From: Bacteriovoracaceae bacterium
GTDB lineage: Bacteria; Bdellovibrionota; Bacteriovoracia; Bacteriovoracales; Bacteriovoracaceae
Direction of reading: 5' to 3'
NCBI GenBank assembly: GCA_028101965.1
Contig: JAOHMI010000019.1
Location: 1 to 39,424 of the forward strand
Length of the DNA stretch: 39,424 nt
The notes below the pieces were generated by a model. The model searched no databases. It worked only from the letters and a program-made list of their open reading frames with translations, and had not been told where the DNA came from. Made by a program: the position numbers and the translations under genes. Positions 6,858 through 14,807 of this stretch are shown piece after piece. The first letter of the stretch is position 1, and each line of letters opens with the position of its first letter.

Positions 6858-6886
6858 TTTATAAATATTTCCCCAATCAGTGTCAA
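6858..6886 (-). promoter_or_regulatory. Promoter of tRNA-His
   Basis: On the minus strand TTGACA (6886-6881) and TATAAA (6863-6858) are separated by exactly 17 bases. They stand 21 bases upstream of the mature tRNA 5' end. It is the best sigma70-type promoter in the window. Confidence 0.8.
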
Positions 6887-6982
6887 TCGGAAAGTGTTGA
6901 AAAAGCAGGATTTATATGGAACCCTATATCATAAGTAGCAATAATCACGCTAGGAACGAGCAAGGAAGCAAGGAGAGGTTTC

Positions 6983-7588
6983 ATGAAGAATATTATAATA
7001 CTAATCGTATTTCTGCTGTTTACTACACTGAGTGTCAAGGCCAATGTCATTGGAATTTCCACACATCCCATGTCAGAGCGCAAACACGCGGTTAACACTG
7101 AGTTTTCCTCATATATGAATAATGGAGAAGGACTTGGGCTGAACGCTCGATATAACTATAAAGCAAGCAAAGTACTCAGTTATGATGCCGGAATAGGTGT
7201 CTCTGAGGGGGAAAGGGCTAACCGATTATTCGCAGGGACTGATTATATGCTTTTTGAAGATTATGCCTCCCAGCCAAGAGTTTCCATAAAAAGCTTTATT
7301 GAGACGGCCGATGAGTTTGAAGAAAGACACTATCGCTTGGGGGTTGCTCCAACTCTCTCAAAAGGTTTTAGCTTTTGGGGTAAAGAAGGGTTTCCTTTTG
7401 TTGCTCTTCCAGTTTCTTTAGACCTAAATGATGATAATGATACATATGAAACCACCTCTGCTCTGGCCATGGGGATTACTAGTTTCTATGAAACGAAATC
7501 AACGTTAATGATGAACGTTGAAGCAAACATTGGATTATCCAATAGCTACACTTCGATTGTGGCAGGAATCACCTTATTAATCGAATAG
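6983..7588 (+). CDS. Secreted protein, probable small outer-membrane beta-barrel
   Basis: A 201-residue protein with a clear signal peptide (MKNIIILIVFLLFTTLSVKA) and AAGGAGAGG about 7 bases before the ATG. The mature part alternates polar and apolar residues in strand-like blocks (NARYNYKASKVLSYDAGIGV, FPFVALPVSLDL) and closes with AGITLLIE, consistent with an 8-stranded barrel. It does not end in the usual Phe. The family is not recognised. It overlaps the phosphatase gene, whose translation may depend on it. Confidence 0.6.
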   Translation: MKNIIILIVFLLFTTLSVKANVIGISTHPMSERKHAVNTEFSSYMNNGEGLGLNARYNYKASKVLSYDAGIGVSEGERANRLFAGTDYMLFEDYASQPRVSIKSFIETADEFEERHYRLGVAPTLSKGFSFWGKEGFPFVALPVSLDLNDDNDTYETTSALAMGITSFYETKSTLMMNVEANIGLSNSYTSIVAGITLLIE

Positions 7589-8310
7589 GCAAATATATAT
7601 TTTCAGACTTTGATGGGACCCTTACCGAAAAAGGTATGGTCTCATCAAAGCTCATAAATCTCATAAACTTTATCCATCTGAATAATCGCGAATTAGTCAT
7701 CACCACTGGCCGCGGGCATGCTTGGGGTTTGTTTTTGTTAACTCATTTTCCTTTAGATAAAATCATTGTGGAAAATGGGGGTGTGATTATCAAAAAAATC
7801 TTTCGCAAAGATGGGCGAAAAGTATTTAAAACTTATGAGCTTCAAACGAAGAAACAAAAAGATTTGCAAAAAGTTAATTTAAAGAAATTGTTAAAAAAAT
7901 TTCCAGGGATAAAACTTTCTGATGATTCAGTCTTTCGGTCTTGTGATTTATCTATTGATCTGATTGAAAATAAAAAATATATTCATAGTGACTTTTTTGC
8001 AGAACTTAAAAAGTTAAAGTTTAGTTATTCCACTTCAAATGTTCATGTAAATTTTCAAATAGGAACTTTTGATAAGTTCAAGGCCATAAAAAAATTCTGT
8101 GAACAAGAAAAAGTTAATTTAAATTCAATTATTTTTTTCGGTGATAGTCTCAATGATGAGCCAGTATTTCGTCATCTTAAGCAGACCGTTGGCGTTAGTA
8201 ATATTCATGAACGTATTAATGAGTTTAAGCACCTTCCTCAAGTAATACTAAATGGCGCAAAAAATAAAGAGATAAAAGGTGTGGCCAATTATTTAAAAAA
8301 TATTCTTTAA
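7576..8310 (+). CDS. HAD-superfamily phosphatase (IIB / MPGP-like), probable ATT start
   Basis: All four HAD motifs are present if translation begins upstream of the first ATG: motif I SDFDGTLT (7603-7626), motif II VITTGRG, the motif III Lys in FDKFKAIKKFC, and motif IV FFGDSLNDEPVF. The first ATG (7636) would remove the nucleophile Asp. The frame has a stop at 7543 and no ATG, GTG or TTG in between. The likely starts are ATT at 7576, with AGGA 8 bases upstream, or ATA at 7585, which would overlap the previous gene's TAG. ATT starts are known (infC). Members hydrolyse sugar phosphates or related phosphates. A start-codon loss (pseudogene) is the alternative. Confidence 0.7.
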   Translation: MNRIGKYIFSDFDGTLTEKGMVSSKLINLINFIHLNNRELVITTGRGHAWGLFLLTHFPLDKIIVENGGVIIKKIFRKDGRKVFKTYELQTKKQKDLQKVNLKKLLKKFPGIKLSDDSVFRSCDLSIDLIENKKYIHSDFFAELKKLKFSYSTSNVHVNFQIGTFDKFKAIKKFCEQEKVNLNSIIFFGDSLNDEPVFRHLKQTVGVSNIHERINEFKHLPQVILNGAKNKEIKGVANYLKNIL

Positions 8311-9336
8311 GTAGCCCTGTAATTCTTCATTTAATTTCACTACATCTATATTCTTACTTTCTAAAAATTCTTCTAGGTCCGAAAAAATTGGTGCTGTATA
8401 AGAATTTTCATTAGGAAACTTTAAGTAATAAGCATGAAGTGCTTGGCGATTTATTATTAAATTTTCTTTGTCAGTGTCGAGAGATTCTCCATCTTTGAAC
8501 CGAGAAAAAATCATAGGGTCTGTATTATAAAGTTTGTCTCCTAAGAGATAGATTCCATAATGATAGGCATGAGCACGAATCTGATGTTGGCGACCTGTTT
8601 TAGGAAAAGCCAAAATTATATTAAATTCTGGATACTCTTTTACCAGGTGAAAGTGGGTTTCTGCACTTTTCCCTTCATTACTCTCTTCTGGATAACAATG
8701 GTGAAAGTTTCGAGGTATAAAGTCCGTTTTATCTCCCAATCTCTCTTTTGCAATTATTGGAAAGTTAAGATCAGTATTTTTATGGGTGATTAAAAGGTAA
8801 ACTTTTTGCACCTTACGCTCTTCGAACATTTCGGTGTAATGGCTGGTAACCTTGGGCTTTTTCCCTAAAATCATGGCCCCAGAAGTTTCTCGATCTAACC
8901 TATGGATAGAGTAAACTTTATGTCCCAATTGCTCTTCCAGAAATACAGTGGCGCAAAAAAATAAATGAGCTCCCGTGGGATGAGTTGACATGAATGGTGG
9001 CTTATTAATAACAATAAATTTATCATTTTCAAAAAGGGTATTAGGGGAGTAGAGTTTTATTTCCTCTCCGAAGAATTTTTCATCAATTAAATCAGAAGAT
9101 TTTGTCGTTATTTCAACTTCTTCATATTCTTTCACTTTAGTGGATGGACGATGAGGAAACGGGCGACCAATTATTTTTATTTGCCCACTAACAATTTTCT
9201 TTTTAATCTGCTGACGAGAAAATGATTGAAAATGATTTTGTAAGTACTGATCCAACCTTAAATTGTTTTGTGATGGTTCAACACGATATTTTATGAAATA
9301 TTCCGTGGAGGTAAATTTTTTTTCAAGAATCGCCAT
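8293..9336 (-). CDS. RluA-family 23S rRNA/tRNA pseudouridine synthase
   Basis: An N-terminal S4 RNA-binding domain (RLDQYLQNHFQSFSRQQIKK) precedes the RluA catalytic domain. The signature HRLDRETSG holds the catalytic Asp (residue 148 from the ATG). Also visible are INKPPFMSTHPTG and FPKTGRQHQIRAHAYHYG. It converts specific uridines to pseudouridine in structured RNA; which site cannot be told. I chose ATG 9336 over an in-frame TTG at 9351; neither has a good ribosome site. Its last 18 bases overlap the end of the phosphatase gene tail to tail. Confidence 0.9.
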   Translation of the reverse strand: MAILEKKFTSTEYFIKYRVEPSQNNLRLDQYLQNHFQSFSRQQIKKKIVSGQIKIIGRPFPHRPSTKVKEYEEVEITTKSSDLIDEKFFGEEIKLYSPNTLFENDKFIVINKPPFMSTHPTGAHLFFCATVFLEEQLGHKVYSIHRLDRETSGAMILGKKPKVTSHYTEMFEERKVQKVYLLITHKNTDLNFPIIAKERLGDKTDFIPRNFHHCYPEESNEGKSAETHFHLVKEYPEFNIILAFPKTGRQHQIRAHAYHYGIYLLGDKLYNTDPMIFSRFKDGESLDTDKENLIINRQALHAYYLKFPNENSYTAPIFSDLEEFLESKNIDVVKLNEELQGYLKNIF

Positions 9337-9384
9337 ACTACTGTTTATCAAAGATAATTGAATGCTTCTAGTGTCAATGAATAA

Positions 9385-11601
9385 TTAACTCTTCTTATCG
9401 TATCGCTTTTTAATGAGAGTGTTGAGGAGTTCAATTGCACTTCTTTCCGAATACCCAAAGCGATCCTTAACATTGACTAGTATTTCTTGAATTTGTTTTC
9501 GATCCTGGTCTTTTAATAATATATTACTGTGTTGCTTATCATTATCTCCAGTGATTTCATTAACATAAAATCGAATATTTTCTGCGACCTTATTGATAAT
9601 TTTCTTCTGTTCATTACGATAAGTTTCTTTTAGTTTTTTGACTAAGTCGCTAAATACATCTGTATAGACGATTTTATCTCCAGGATTATCTAAGCTAAAA
9701 GCACCTAGTTTGGAAATCAAATGAGAGCGAAATACCTCAGGGCTGTCTTTAATATTCAAATTGTTTTCCACTTCTTTGATGAAATAAGAATCAGGATCTT
9801 CGAACTTTCCAGTTACTGTGTTTTTTAGTTTCTCATTTTTAAGAAGACTTTTAATATGAATGATATATTTCTCCAAGTAGTCTTCGTAGCTTCGGTTATC
9901 GACTAATCCGAGAGACTCTCGAACTTCAGTGTCAAAAGAATTGAGCAAATAGGTTTCAATGTAGAAAATGAATTTTTTGCAGTTATGAAAATCTCCCTGA
10001 GCCCCAATATTTAAAAAGTCATATTCATTTTTCTTTTCAGATATCTCATTTAAATAGTCTAAAACATTTAGAAAAGTTACGCGGTCATTCTTACTAGTAA
10101 GATCATAAATTATCGACTTAACTTCTCTAGGGGATATTCCAAACTTACCTTCATACATTGAATCATACTTAAATTCATCAAATAAAGTCTCTTTACCCAT
10201 TTTAAGTTCTTTCATTTCTTCAGATAGAAAGGCTTCTGGGATTGCACCTTCTGAAATAAACAAAGCTTTTTCCAATGGATTTAATCGAACTGCAAGCTCA
10301 CCTAGTTTTTTATTTTTGTAGTTTTTTGGTTGTGGGTGACGGAGCCTCGTCATAACAGACCAGGCGCAAAGAGCAAAAAGGGCATGAGGTTCAAAGTGAA
10401 TTTTACTCTTAAGGTTATTAATTTGCTTAGAGTAAATTTTCATTTCATCTTCAATATCCGTTAGGTAAGGAACTCGAATAAAGTTAAATCTTCCTTTGAA
10501 TGAATTAAAGTCAGGGTGTTGTTTAAAGGCGGAAAAATGAATTTCATTCGTTGTCCCCGCAAAGAAAATATCTAATTCTGTAATGATACCTTTTAAATTA
10601 ATGTGTTTGGTTTCCATGGTAGTTAATAAATATTTAAAAGAATCAAGAGGTCGCTTTAATAAATCGGAGAATTCTAATATCCCACGGTTAGCATAAATAA
10701 TTTCACCATGGAGGTTAAATAGATTTAGAGATTGAAGCGAAGGAGGCAAATTAGCCAACCTACGATCCATGGTCACTTGTTGTAAAGAAGCATCCACATG
10801 CATTTGTGGTTCGATCGTCGCCGCCGAATTTGAATGTCTTTTATCAATATAATATCTTTCAACCCGAATATGCTTTAAAACTTTTTTGTAATCCCCTTGA
10901 TAGTTTTTTAGGAGAGCATCAAAAATTTGCTTATTTCTCTTAGATAAATCCCCATTATAAAGATAAGTTTTCCTCACTTGCTCAAGTCTCTGAGGCTGAT
11001 CCTCCATTAATTTTTCAATCAAATTTCTTCGTGGCTCTACTGGAACGAGCATAAGGGGATGATCTTTCAAGTCTGAGTTGAGAATAGCAGAAATCTCTTG
11101 GTCATCTAAATAGGCATAAGTTTCAAGGTTATGGGAGGAGTTATGTCCTTCTCCTGATAGTCCTACTGATCCTTTAATGTAATTATCAATAGGAAAGATC
11201 CAAGAAAAGGTAAACAAAGCTCCCTCATCTTTGACACTGTACTCTTCAGCGCATTTGACTAGTTTTTTTATAATGGAAGATTTCGATGAGCCATTTGGGC
11301 CTACCAGTAAAATAAATTTATTGTTAAAGCCCTCTTCTGAGAAATTTACTAGATATTGGTAAATATCATTTTGCGCTTCTTTCTGGCCGTAAACAGGATT
11401 GCTATCAGGGTGCTCTTTTTCAAAAAAAGTAAAATTACCCTTATCATTTTTTCCATAATAATTAAACATATCGATGAGATACAAACTATTAGTCCTAAGC
11501 TCACGTGGAGAGTGTTCTTCGAATATGTTCATATAATCTTCAAATGATAATATCTGTTCATTTGAAGTCGTGATATTATTTACTTCCTGAAACCATTTCA
11601 T
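9385..11601 (-). CDS. prkA: PrkA-family protein (AAA+ and serine-kinase-like domains)
   Basis: From ATG 11601 (AAGG 9 bases upstream) the product has 738 residues; an ATG at 11643 would add 14 but lacks a ribosome site. Walker A is GPNGSSKS at residues 101-108. The PrkA-specific stretch follows, with NRGILEFSDLLKRPLDSFKY, then LDIFFAGTTNE and GRFNFIRVPYLTDIEDEMKIY, all matching E. coli YeaG in order. The C-terminal region (PrkA kinase-like domain) ends with RFGYSERSAIELLNTLIKKR. PrkA proteins act in nutrient-stress and stationary-phase responses, as reported in E. coli and Bacillus. At ~640 residues YeaG is about 100 shorter. The usual partners yeaH and spoVR/ycgB are not beside it. Confidence 0.9.
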   Translation of the reverse strand: MKWFQEVNNITTSNEQILSFEDYMNIFEEHSPRELRTNSLYLIDMFNYYGKNDKGNFTFFEKEHPDSNPVYGQKEAQNDIYQYLVNFSEEGFNNKFILLVGPNGSSKSSIIKKLVKCAEEYSVKDEGALFTFSWIFPIDNYIKGSVGLSGEGHNSSHNLETYAYLDDQEISAILNSDLKDHPLMLVPVEPRRNLIEKLMEDQPQRLEQVRKTYLYNGDLSKRNKQIFDALLKNYQGDYKKVLKHIRVERYYIDKRHSNSAATIEPQMHVDASLQQVTMDRRLANLPPSLQSLNLFNLHGEIIYANRGILEFSDLLKRPLDSFKYLLTTMETKHINLKGIITELDIFFAGTTNEIHFSAFKQHPDFNSFKGRFNFIRVPYLTDIEDEMKIYSKQINNLKSKIHFEPHALFALCAWSVMTRLRHPQPKNYKNKKLGELAVRLNPLEKALFISEGAIPEAFLSEEMKELKMGKETLFDEFKYDSMYEGKFGISPREVKSIIYDLTSKNDRVTFLNVLDYLNEISEKKNEYDFLNIGAQGDFHNCKKFIFYIETYLLNSFDTEVRESLGLVDNRSYEDYLEKYIIHIKSLLKNEKLKNTVTGKFEDPDSYFIKEVENNLNIKDSPEVFRSHLISKLGAFSLDNPGDKIVYTDVFSDLVKKLKETYRNEQKKIINKVAENIRFYVNEITGDNDKQHSNILLKDQDRKQIQEILVNVKDRFGYSERSAIELLNTLIKKRYDKKS

Positions 11602-11622
11602 ATAGGGTATCCTTCTGAAAAG

Positions 11623-12735
11623 ATGAGAATTTTCAACTACCATTATAGCAAATTAAGCCTTTTATTTCTTATACTATTTGTCTTTTCTTGCAAGGAAGAA
11701 GGTTTAATTGAACAAAACATAACTGAGAAGATCAGTCTGGAACTCTTAGAATTATGGAATAAACCATCTAAGTCGCAAATTAAAAAATTTAGCTGTGGAA
11801 AACTGAATAGTGATATTTCAGTTGGGGCATCTTTTTTTTCTTGTAATCCTTATTTTCTCATTTGTGCATTAAACAAGCTAGAGGCTGAGTCAAAAAAGAA
11901 GGGATTAACTTTCTTAAAGCAGCAAAACGAATTTTTACATCCTAGGATAATTGCTCATCCAAGTATAAAACAAAAAAAATTTAGCTATGAACTTAAACTA
12001 GTACATGGTGACGAGGAGTCAAGTCTCTTTTTTCTACATCACTGCCGAGAGCGCTTACTTCCACAAGGAAGTTATTTAACTCTAAACGATCAAGGAGATG
12101 AAAAGGTCTGGGATAACTATCAGCAAAAGATTTGGTTGGATCAGTTTTATGTAAGTAATCTAGATATTTACTTTTGGAAAAAAGAGCTTTATCAACCAAA
12201 GCGATCTCTCTCAATGCCTTCTGTCAATTTAAGCAATCGACAAATGAAAGCTTATTGTAAAAGTATTGGTAAAAAATTAGCAAAAAGTCACATTGTCGAC
12301 GCTTTTTCGATCCCTCCTTCTAATTTCAATCGAGCCTATTCTCCTAAACTCTTTTACTATCCTTTTGTGGCAGATAAAGATAAAAATCTACCTTACTTTA
12401 AGGACGAAAATTTCAAAATTGAGCAGATCGACTGCTTAAAAAGTTATACCAAAGAGTGCCGTGAAGTAATCCCTCTCGATCAAGTAAATTTTTATGATAC
12501 CTCTTCCTCAAGCTGGAATGGTGTTTATTTCTTACAAGGGTTTTTACCAGAAGTAACTGAAAATATTTTTTTTCCGAATGAGAATCTATCTCTTTCTAGT
12601 TACTATATTTCTCGTTTATCTGACTTTATTCAAAATGCAAGAAGAATTCCTAATGCTAATTTAAAGAAAGTACTCGATGATGAATCCATTCCACAAGGAA
12701 AGATGATGAGGGCATTTAGATGTATGCGAGAATAA
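11623..12735 (+). CDS. Lipoprotein with a decayed formylglycine-generating-enzyme-like domain
   Basis: A lipoprotein signal ends at Cys23 (LFVFSC). The C-terminal ~230 residues keep landmarks of the FGE/SUMF1 sulfatase-modifying fold: IWLDQFYVSNLDIYFWKK (where active members have the 'V(T/S)N..Y' entry), RQMKAYCKSIGKKLAKS (compare 'A.AYC.W.GKRLPTEAEWE'), and a closing MMRAFRCMRE (compare 'GFRC'). The TEAEWE and GNVWEW segments are missing, so catalysis is unlikely and a binding role in the envelope is more plausible. It diverges from prkA across only 21 bases and overlaps the next lipoprotein gene by 16. Confidence 0.6.
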   Translation: MRIFNYHYSKLSLLFLILFVFSCKEEGLIEQNITEKISLELLELWNKPSKSQIKKFSCGKLNSDISVGASFFSCNPYFLICALNKLEAESKKKGLTFLKQQNEFLHPRIIAHPSIKQKKFSYELKLVHGDEESSLFFLHHCRERLLPQGSYLTLNDQGDEKVWDNYQQKIWLDQFYVSNLDIYFWKKELYQPKRSLSMPSVNLSNRQMKAYCKSIGKKLAKSHIVDAFSIPPSNFNRAYSPKLFYYPFVADKDKNLPYFKDENFKIEQIDCLKSYTKECREVIPLDQVNFYDTSSSSWNGVYFLQGFLPEVTENIFFPNENLSLSSYYISRLSDFIQNARRIPNANLKKVLDDESIPQGKMMRAFRCMRE

Positions 12736-13520
12736 TAGGTCTATTCTTCATTCTACTTTTAAGCTGCCAGGAAAGGCCAACGAGACAGCTTTATAATTTT
12801 TTTGATCAGATTAATCATGTGGATCATATAAGAATTAATCCTTTCTTCTCTAAGCAGAGTAATAAGTATCTTCCAAATGATCGAGAAATATGGCTTTTTG
12901 AATATAAAAAATTCAATCAGCAAAACTATTGTCTCTATATGAAACTCTTTCGTGATCAAAAAAAACTATCTTTGAGCTTAGTGAATGCTGGCATTGATAA
13001 TTGCGATTCTCTACGTGGAAAAAAGATAGATAATTGGAAGATGTTTTCCAAATTCGGGTTCATTGATGTGATCAGTGTTGAAAATTTTGTGCGACTAAAC
13101 TTCCAGCATGAAAAAAAGGTCGTTTCGATTAGCCTTGAAAGAGATATTCATCATTTTTTATCCCAAAATGGGCTACTTCTAAATGGAAATATGACAGAGT
13201 ACTTATTAAATCTACCTAAGCTTAAGGATGGTGATTATTGCCAAAAATTTGATGATGATTGCAATGAAATTAAATTAGATAAATGCTATTCCTGTAAAAG
13301 CTCTTGGAGTTTTCTCTTAGAGGGGAGTTGCAAAGAAAAAATAAATAAAGTTTGCGGTAGTCCTCCTTGTGGAGCCCTCAATCAAAGGGCATGTCTAAGA
13401 GCTCAAAAAAATCCTAATTATAAAGGAGAGTTGTGCCAGAAGGGTTCTGCTTTTGGTTTTTGTCACGAAGGTTTAGAGGTGCAGTGTGAAGGGGGAAAGC
13501 TAGTCTGCCGCAATTACTAA
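12720..13520 (+). CDS. Cys-rich lipoprotein, unrecognised
   Basis: This starts inside the end of the previous gene (ATG 12720, 16-base overlap, GAGG upstream), so the two are translated together. The lipoprotein signal ends at Cys16 (FILLLSC). The middle is beta-rich and unrecognised. The last ~90 residues carry about a dozen Cys in short-spaced pairs (CYSCKSSW, CGSPPCGALNQRAC, CQKGSAFGFC), indicating a compact disulfide-bonded module at the cell surface or in the periplasm. It resembles small EGF- or granulin-like knots only in spacing. It ends at a large inverted repeat and is convergent with the next operon. Confidence 0.65.
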   Translation: MYARIIGLFFILLLSCQERPTRQLYNFFDQINHVDHIRINPFFSKQSNKYLPNDREIWLFEYKKFNQQNYCLYMKLFRDQKKLSLSLVNAGIDNCDSLRGKKIDNWKMFSKFGFIDVISVENFVRLNFQHEKKVVSISLERDIHHFLSQNGLLLNGNMTEYLLNLPKLKDGDYCQKFDDDCNEIKLDKCYSCKSSWSFLLEGSCKEKINKVCGSPPCGALNQRACLRAQKNPNYKGELCQKGSAFGFCHEGLEVQCEGGKLVCRNY

Positions 13521-13639
13521 TTATGTAAATTGTTTTTCTCGTCGTCGAGCCGCAGATTCATCGCCTGCGACGCACTTGATGTGCGTCTCAGCTCTTCACA
13601 TTGCTCTTCTAGAGAAAATTCAATTTCCATAAATTAGTA
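13515..13639. repeat. Large inverted-repeat element with nested GC-rich hairpins
   Basis: Outer arms 13515-13540 (TACTAATTATG...TTTTCTC) and 13612-13639 (GAGAAAA...ATAAATTAGTA) are close inverted copies. They differ by a few single-base changes and short insertions. Inside are CTCG-TCGT-CGAG (13538-13549), then GCCGC, a perfect hairpin GACGCAC-TTGAT-GTGCGTC (13569-13587) and GCTC-TTC. It fills the gap between two convergent operons and includes the stop codon of the left one. It could act as a two-way transcription barrier, a REP/MITE-like repeat, or both. Confidence 0.5.
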
Positions 13640-13710
13640 CTTTTACGATTTGTAGATTGTTTTCCTTTGCGTCGATTTGCAAGTTTGTAATTAATTGCAA
13701 TTTTAGAAAC

Positions 13711-14778
13711 TTATTTAAGCGAAATTGGTTTAAAGATTTTTAACTCAGGCTTTGATTTTTTCTCGTTGTATGAAACTTGAATGGCAGAAATATAATCACC
13801 ACCAATCGAATTCTGAACGAAAGGAATTCCTGCTATTTTATGATGAAGCATTCCTCCTGCACCACTGCCTAAAATAAGGTGAATATTTCCTTTGGATATA
13901 AGTGATACTTGCTTATAAAGATATGAATCAGTTACGCAGGGTAAATTTTTATTTGGATCGAAGCTTTGGGTCTTTTTAATAAATCGACCTTTAATAAGTG
14001 GGCATTGAAGATCTGTGTTAGCAATGAGTACATTAAAGTTAGTTTTGTTAACTGCTAATATATCTAATTGAGATTTGATGGATTGGTTAAAATGCTGAAA
14101 TATAAAACCATTCAATTTTTTAGGATTAATCTCTAAGGAAAAATCTGGTTGGATGACCGTAATGATTCCTATTTTTAGATTTCCCACTTTTATAATTTTA
14201 GGTTTAGAAAGATTTGTAAATTTGAAGTTATTTCTCGATTCAAATGGGGTGGTGAGATTGGAAAGTGTTATTTTATCATCCACAGGGGAGAGTAATTTAT
14301 ACAGTTGATCTTTATAGTACTGGTTATAAGGAAAGTTAATTTTAAATTCATTTTTACCTAAGGCAACTACTTGATAATCAAGGTCATTGAAAAAGGCAGC
14401 TGCTTTACTTGGAATAACTCTTGGGTTGGTGAAGTTTCCAGAGTCAATAAACACAGTAGGATATTTAAATTTGTTTTCAATTAATCTCTTATATTTTTTT
14501 AATTTTTCTTTTCCACCGATGATTAAACTTTTCTTCTTTTTAGTTTGTCGGTTTATATATTCCTTCTCAACACCTTCAAAATTGTTAAATAGATCGTTTG
14601 TAATTAACAATACTGCTGTCGAGTTATTTTGATTTCCCGAAATAATCTTTTTTTCACTCAGAATGTTTTTATTAAAATAAGGCGTAATTTTGTAGGTTTT
14701 TTTTACTTCAGTTCCTTCTTTGTTACTTGAACAAGCAAAGAACAGAAAAGAGAAAAAAAGTAAGAACCATTGATTCAT
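13711..14778 (-). CDS. Lipoprotein with 5'-nucleotidase/metallophosphatase-like fold
   Basis: From ATG 14778 the signal ends at a lipid-modified Cys16 (FSFLFFAC); an in-frame TTG at 14796 is less likely. The body follows the UshA-type nucleotidase order in weakened form: TVFIDSGNFTNP (family: D.GD/GN), VVALGKNEF (family: GNHEF), NVLIANTDLQCPL, then LGSGAGGMLHHKIAGIPFVQ (family: GHTH.P). Several metal-binding His/Asp appear replaced, so activity is doubtful. It is the last gene of the nadA operon, 29 bases after the cysteine desulfurase. A role in external nucleotide or NAD handling is an inference from that position. Confidence 0.6.
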   Translation of the reverse strand: MNQWFLLFFSFLFFACSSNKEGTEVKKTYKITPYFNKNILSEKKIISGNQNNSTAVLLITNDLFNNFEGVEKEYINRQTKKKKSLIIGGKEKLKKYKRLIENKFKYPTVFIDSGNFTNPRVIPSKAAAFFNDLDYQVVALGKNEFKINFPYNQYYKDQLYKLLSPVDDKITLSNLTTPFESRNNFKFTNLSKPKIIKVGNLKIGIITVIQPDFSLEINPKKLNGFIFQHFNQSIKSQLDILAVNKTNFNVLIANTDLQCPLIKGRFIKKTQSFDPNKNLPCVTDSYLYKQVSLISKGNIHLILGSGAGGMLHHKIAGIPFVQNSIGGDYISAIQVSYNEKKSKPELKIFKPISLK

Positions 14779-14807
14779 TTTAATAAGCCCGGCCAAAAAG
14801 ATAAAAG

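Noticed and set aside
7636-8310. Phosphatase starting at the first ATG
   Set aside because: This would leave out the DxD nucleophile motif that is intact and in frame just upstream.
11993-12214. 73-codon frame opposite the FGE-like lipoprotein
   Set aside because: Antisense shadow with no ribosome site inside a well-supported lipoprotein gene.
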